DNA of 19,296 nucleotides, from NCBI GenBank assembly GCA_015489055.1, contig WFMO01000094.1, positions 1-19,296 on the forward strand, read 5' to 3'. Positions within the stretch are counted from its first letter, which is position 1. Each line of letters starts with the position of its first letter. The notes under the pieces are model-generated. The model saw nothing but the letters and a program-made list of their open reading frames with translations. It ran no database searches and was not told the origin of the DNA. The DNA comes from Helicobacteraceae bacterium (GTDB taxonomy: Bacteria; Campylobacterota; Campylobacteria; Campylobacterales; Sulfurimonadaceae). Below are positions 15,583 through 19,296 of this stretch, piece by piece. Position numbers and translations under genes: made by a program.

Positions 15583-16098
15583 ATGATAAAAAAAATATTA
15601 TTACTTTTAGTCGTTGTCACATCTTTGTTTGCCGGTGAAACGTCGACTGTTAATTCTACCGATATAGTGTGGAGGACTATTAACTTTGTTATTTTTGCTG
15701 CAATTGTATGGTATTTAACAGCAGATCCAATTAAAACATATTTAGCCAATAGAACTAAAAAAATAGCAGATGCCTTGCAAACTGCTCAGAATAAAATCCA
15801 TGAGTTGAAAAAACAGAAAATTGAAGCAGAGCAAAAAGTTGCTGATGCAAAAAAATTAGCTGACGAGATATTGGCATTATCTAAAAGAGAGAATAAGATT
15901 GTTGTTGACTCAATGCTTTCTCGTTGTGACGCGGAATTATCAATTTTAGATGAGCAGAACTTATCTTTGATGGAATTAGAACAACGTAAAATGGCTAAAA
16001 GCGTAGTACAAGATATTTTGACTGATTTATTAACTCAAGATGATGTAAGCTTAAATAAACAAGAGATGGTAGATATTATATTAAAGAAGGTGGCATAA
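15583..16098 (+). CDS. atpF: ATP synthase Fo subunit b
   Basis: This is the second peripheral-stalk subunit, pairing with b' and binding delta at its C-terminus. From ATG 15583 it is 171 residues. It begins MIKKILLLLVVVTSLFAGE, which looks like a signal peptide (possible cleavage after A17), followed by a second hydrophobic helix (about 29-45, with NFVIFAAIVWYL) and a long coiled coil. The ATG at 15583 is preferred over an in-frame ATG at 15547, which lies inside the atpF' reading frame and would put 12 unrelated residues before the leader. AAAGG (15571-15575) is correctly placed for 15583. atpH follows after 1 bp. Confidence 0.85.
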   Translation: MIKKILLLLVVVTSLFAGETSTVNSTDIVWRTINFVIFAAIVWYLTADPIKTYLANRTKKIADALQTAQNKIHELKKQKIEAEQKVADAKKLADEILALSKRENKIVVDSMLSRCDAELSILDEQNLSLMELEQRKMAKSVVQDILTDLLTQDDVSLNKQEMVDIILKKVA

Positions 16099-16099
16099 G

Positions 16100-16633
16100 A
16101 TGGATGCTTTGGTCGCAAAACGATATGTTAAAGCCTTAAAAGAATCTTTTAAAACTAATGAGTTGGTTAAACTAGACATTGTTTTTTCGGCTATTTCAGA
16201 TTCACTAAAACAACCTAAGATTGCGCGTTTTATGGAGAATCCGGAAACAAGTCGTAAAGACAAGATAGACATTTTACTAGAAACTATTAAATCTGTTAAA
16301 TCCGCTAAATTAGATAATTTTTTCAGATTGCTAGTTGATAATGGGCGTTTAAATATTATACCATCAATCTCAAAGATTCTTAAAGAAGAGATATCGTCTA
16401 TTAAGAATAGCTATACTGGTTATATATATAGTAATGAAGCTCTGGATGATAAATCATTGGCACACCTAGGTAAAGATCTTAGCAGTAAGATAGGTGCAAG
16501 GATAAATTTACAATACATAAAAAATGATTTTAATGGAATTAAAATTGATGTCAAAGATTTAGGTATTGAGATAGATTTTTCACAAACAAAAATTGATTCA
16601 CAAATTATAAATCATATTTTAAAAGCAATTTAA
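16100..16633 (+). CDS. atpH: ATP synthase F1 subunit delta
   Basis: Delta (OSCP) links the peripheral stalk to the top of F1. At 177 residues it is normal size. The N-terminal VAKRYVKALKESF (5-17) corresponds to the family's ARPYAKALFE helix; the rest is mostly helical, and the C-terminal GIKIDVKDLGIEIDFS (about 151-166) is the family's final beta segment. AGAAGGTGG in the end of atpF is the ribosome-binding site. Sequence conservation in this subunit is low, so gene position carries much of the call. Confidence 0.88.
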   Translation: MDALVAKRYVKALKESFKTNELVKLDIVFSAISDSLKQPKIARFMENPETSRKDKIDILLETIKSVKSAKLDNFFRLLVDNGRLNIIPSISKILKEEISSIKNSYTGYIYSNEALDDKSLAHLGKDLSSKIGARINLQYIKNDFNGIKIDVKDLGIEIDFSQTKIDSQIINHILKAI

Positions 16634-16651
16634 CAAAAGAGGAGTAGTGTA

Positions 16652-18169
16652 GTGGTAGCAAAAATACAAGCTGATGAGATTAGTTCTATCATCAAAGAAC
16701 GTATAGATAACTTTGAATTAAGTGTAGATATCAATGAGACAGGTCAAATTGTCTCAGTTGCTGATGGTGTTGCAAAGGTATATGGCTTAAGTAACGTAAT
16801 GGCCGGAGAGATGGTTGAATTTGAAGAGGGAACTGTAGGTTTAGCGCTTAATCTTGAAGAAACAAATGTCGGCATTGTTGTTTTAGGTAGTGGCGATATG
16901 CTAAAAGAGGGGATGAGCGTAAAAAGATTGGGCAAACTTTTGCGTGTACCTGTTGGAGAGAGCTTAGTTGGACGGGTAGTAAACTCTTTAGGCGAACCAA
17001 TTGACGGTAAAGGTCCTATACAAAGCAGTGAATTTAGGTTAGTAGAAGAAAAAGCACCTGGAATCATGGCTAGAAAATCAGTGCATGAACCTCTTGCAAC
17101 CGGCATTAAAGCTATCGATGCTTTAGTGCCAATAGGTAGAGGACAGCGTGAACTGATTATCGGAGACAGACAGACGGGAAAAACAACTGTTGCATTAGAT
17201 ACAATTATTAATCAAAAAGGTAATGGTGTTATCTGTATATATGTGGCTGTCGGACAAAAATCATCGACAGTAGCGCAAGTAGTTAAACGTTTAGAGGAAA
17301 ATGGAGCAATGCAATACACTATAGTTGTTAGTGCTACTGCTTCTGAAGCTGCTGCCCTGCAATATCTAGCACCATACACAGGTGTTACTATGGGCGAATA
17401 TTTTAGAGATAATGCTAAACACGGCTTGATTATTTATGATGATTTATCAAAGCATGCAGTAGCTTATCGTGAGATGTCATTAATATTACGCCGTCCTCCG
17501 GGCCGTGAAGCATATCCAGGAGATGTTTTTTATCTTCATTCTAGACTTTTGGAGCGTGCAGCAAAATTAAGCGATGCGAGAGGGGCGGGCTCTTTAACCG
17601 CATTACCTATTATTGAAACACAAGCTGGTGATGTTGCAGCATATATTCCGACAAATGTTATTTCTATTACTGACGGACAGATTTTTCTAGAAACAGACCT
17701 TTTTAATTCAGGTGTTCGTCCAGCTATTAATGTGGGCTTATCTGTATCTAGAGTTGGTGGTGCTGCTCAAATAAAAGCAACCAAGCAAGTTGCAGGTACG
17801 CTTCGTTTAGATCTTGCTCAGTACCGTGAACTTCAGGCATTTGCACAGTTTGCATCGGATCTGGATGAATTGTCAAGAAATCAATTAGAGCGTGGACAAA
17901 GAATGGTTGAGGTTTTAAAACAGCCTCCATATTCTCCACTACCAGCTGAGAAACAGGCTCTTATTATATTTGCAGGAAATGAAGGCTTTTTGGATAATAT
18001 CGACGTATCATCAGTTGTTAAATTTGAAGCTGAGCTGTATCCTTTTGTCGAAGCTTCTTATCCTCAAATTTTTGAAACCATAAAAAGTAAATTAAAGATT
18101 GATGACGATACTAAAGCACTAATGTTGAAAGCTTTAGAAGAATTTAAGCTTACATTTATGGCTTCATAA
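16652..18169 (+). CDS. atpA: ATP synthase F1 subunit alpha
   Basis: Alpha forms the F1 hexamer with beta and carries the non-catalytic nucleotide sites. The 505-residue length is normal. The start is GTG, with AAGAGGAG (16637-16644) seven bases upstream; the encoded [15 protein letters not shown] matches the usual N-terminus. Walker A is GDRQTGKT (171-178), Walker B ends in [11 protein letters not shown], and [17 protein letters not shown] contains the arginine that reaches into the catalytic site. [20 protein letters not shown] is the highly conserved central block. Confidence 0.97.
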   Translation: MVAKIQADEISSIIKERIDNFELSVDINETGQIVSVADGVAKVYGLSNVMAGEMVEFEEGTVGLALNLEETNVGIVVLGSGDMLKEGMSVKRLGKLLRVPVGESLVGRVVNSLGEPIDGKGPIQSSEFRLVEEKAPGIMARKSVHEPLATGIKAIDALVPIGRGQRELIIGDRQTGKTTVALDTIINQKGNGVICIYVAVGQKSSTVAQVVKRLEENGAMQYTIVVSATASEAAALQYLAPYTGVTMGEYFRDNAKHGLIIYDDLSKHAVAYREMSLILRRPPGREAYPGDVFYLHSRLLERAAKLSDARGAGSLTALPIIETQAGDVAAYIPTNVISITDGQIFLETDLFNSGVRPAINVGLSVSRVGGAAQIKATKQVAGTLRLDLAQYRELQAFAQFASDLDELSRNQLERGQRMVEVLKQPPYSPLPAEKQALIIFAGNEGFLDNIDVSSVVKFEAELYPFVEASYPQIFETIKSKLKIDDDTKALMLKALEEFKLTFMAS

Positions 18170-18179
18170 AGGAATATTG

Positions 18180-19070
18180 ATGGCAGATCTTCAAGATATT
18201 AAACGAGAGATCAAAAGCGTATCTAATACTCAAAAAACAACACGAGCCATGAAGCTTGTCTCAACAGCAAAACTTCATAAGGCTAAAGAGTTGACAGAAC
18301 GCTCTAAAATGTTTGCCGATAAACTAAATAGTATCATGTCTGAAATTGCGGGTCGCCTAAAATGTCATTCTATAAATGAGATACCAAATCGGGCATTTCA
18401 TCTTATAGATGACCCTAAAGTTGTTGATATTGTTTTTGTAACGGCGGATAAGGGTTTGTGTGGCGGTTTTAATTTGCACACAATTAAAGCAATTAAGAGA
18501 TTATTGGCAGAGTTTGAAAATAAAAATATAACTGTTAGATTGCGTGGAGTCGGTAAAAAGGGCATAGAGTTTTTCAAATATAATAAGATTGAAATGTTGG
18601 ATGAAGTTATTAATCTAAGCTCAAAACCAGATTTACAGCGTTCAGACGAGTTTATTTCTACATCACTAAATGATTTTATTGCCAAAAAGACAGATGCGCT
18701 TTATATAATATATAACGGCTATAAAAATATGTTAACTCAAGAATTGCATGTAAATAAGATTCTGCCTATTGATCCTGGCTTGTTTCATTGTGAGGATCCA
18801 GTTCATGAGCCTTATTTAGAAGTAGAGGCTTATGATCAGGAGGTAATGTTAGATTCTTTGACGAAAAAGTATGTACACACTAGTATGTATTTTGCGTTAA
18901 TTGATTCAGTAGCAGCAGAACACAGCGCTAGAATGCAGGCCATGGATACGGCAACAAATAATGCAAATGAGATGGTAAAATCTTTAAATGTTAAATATAA
19001 TAAAGCTAGGCAAGCCGCAATTACAACCGAGCTTATAGAAATAATCAGTGGCGTGGAGGCAATGAGATAA
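18180..19070 (+). CDS. atpG: ATP synthase F1 subunit gamma
   Basis: Gamma is the central rotor shaft. The product is 296 residues from ATG 18180. The N-terminal [20 protein letters not shown] and [12 protein letters not shown] are family signatures, DKGLCGGFN (about 95-103) is the conserved loop, and the C-terminal helix ends [19 protein letters not shown] three bases upstream (18177) is in frame, but ATG 18180 fits better with AAAGGA just before. It lies 10 bp after atpA, and its TAA shares a base with an ATG of the next gene. Confidence 0.95.
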   Translation: MADLQDIKREIKSVSNTQKTTRAMKLVSTAKLHKAKELTERSKMFADKLNSIMSEIAGRLKCHSINEIPNRAFHLIDDPKVVDIVFVTADKGLCGGFNLHTIKAIKRLLAEFENKNITVRLRGVGKKGIEFFKYNKIEMLDEVINLSSKPDLQRSDEFISTSLNDFIAKKTDALYIIYNGYKNMLTQELHVNKILPIDPGLFHCEDPVHEPYLEVEAYDQEVMLDSLTKKYVHTSMYFALIDSVAAEHSARMQAMDTATNNANEMVKSLNVKYNKARQAAITTELIEIISGVEAMR

Positions 19071-19081
19071 TGGAGAGAAAT

Positions 19082-19296
19082 ATGATTGGAAAAATTAGTC
19101 AGGTTATGGGTCCTGTGGTTGATGTTGATTTTGACGGATATCTTCCTTTAATGAATGAGGCTATAGAAGTTCAAAATGTAAATGAAGGTAAGCAGACTCG
19201 CCTCATATTGGAAGTAGCTGCACATTTAGGTGATGGCCGGGTACGTACGATTGCCATGGATATGAGCGAGGGCCTAGTGCGTGGTATGGATGCAAA
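19082..19296 (+). CDS. atpD: ATP synthase F1 subunit beta, 5' part only
   Basis: Beta holds the catalytic nucleotide sites of F1. Only the first 71 codons are in the window; the reading frame is open at the right edge and the Walker motifs lie beyond it. [20 protein letters not shown] (2-21) and [18 protein letters not shown] are diagnostic of the N-terminal barrel. ATG 19082 matches the usual N-terminus of relatives and has GGAG six bases upstream. An in-frame ATG at 19070, overlapping the atpG stop as TAATG, would add four residues and cannot be excluded. Confidence 0.93.
   Translation, partial: MIGKISQVMGPVVDVDFDGYLPLMNEAIEVQNVNEGKQTRLILEVAAHLGDGRVRTIAMDMSEGLVRGMDA

Noticed and set aside
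16744..17106. 120-codon open frame on the minus strand
   Set aside because: It is fully antisense to the conserved alpha subunit gene, with no ribosome-binding site or recognisable protein features. The same reasoning applies to the other minus-strand frames.
18701..18715. Inverted repeat TTATATA-A-TATATAA in atpG
   Set aside because: It is built only of A and T in AT-rich DNA, encodes ordinary gamma-subunit residues, and is expected by chance.
1..19296. CRISPR arrays, insertion sequences, tRNA genes, prophage or toxin-antitoxin modules
   Set aside because: Read on both strands; no spaced direct repeats, transposase, tRNA cloverleaf or small toxin-like gene pair was visible.

Overview
The window looks like core chromosome of a low-GC member of the Campylobacterota (former Epsilonproteobacteria). 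The reasoning is gene order plus protein character: rplU-rpmA-obg-proB-fmt-birA-parA-parB-atpF'-atpF-atpH-atpA-atpG-atpD in one direction is, from memory, the arrangement typical of that phylum. The PUA-less proB, the HTH-less birA, the paired b'/b stator subunits, and a TolC-adaptor-RND order like Helicobacter pylori hefABC agree with it. The genus cannot be fixed from the sequence alone; a Sulfurimonas/Helicobacter-like relative is plausible. All genes are on the + strand.

Layout. (1) Bases 1-52 are the 3' end of a 5S rRNA, so an rRNA operon ends here. (2) After a T-rich spacer come dapE (lysine/peptidoglycan precursor synthesis) and ridA (enamine/imine deaminase). (3) Bases 1833-9179 form an envelope block: TolC-type outer-membrane channel, periplasmic adaptor and RND pump as one tight tripartite efflux operon, then a diiron acyl-ACP-desaturase-like protein 12 bp behind the pump gene, then an LpxR-type lipid A 3'-O-deacylase. 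A promoter with a perfect 21-bp palindrome at its expected transcription start precedes the block; no regulator gene is in view. (4) rplU and rpmA (L21, L27) have their own promoter and end in an intrinsic terminator. (5) obg, proB, fmt, birA, parA and parB are packed with overlaps, mostly ATGA stop/start overlaps. (6) The F1Fo ATP synthase operon (b', b, delta, alpha, gamma, beta) starts after an 83-bp spacer with its own promoter; the beta gene runs off the window end.

How it fits together: most of the window is housekeeping (translation, chromosome segregation, energy conversion). The accessory-looking part is the efflux/desaturase/LpxR block, whose products would act on toxic compound export, fatty-acid unsaturation and outer-membrane lipid A structure. 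That suggests a coordinated envelope-stress or membrane-adaptation unit, which is inference from gene adjacency.

I saw no CRISPR array, insertion sequence, tRNA or prophage. I found no unmistakably new system. The items most worth a second look are the 21-bp operator-like palindrome, a perfect 24-bp palindrome inside dapE, a palindromic 10-mer repeated three times around obg-parB, and the diiron protein coupled to the pump.
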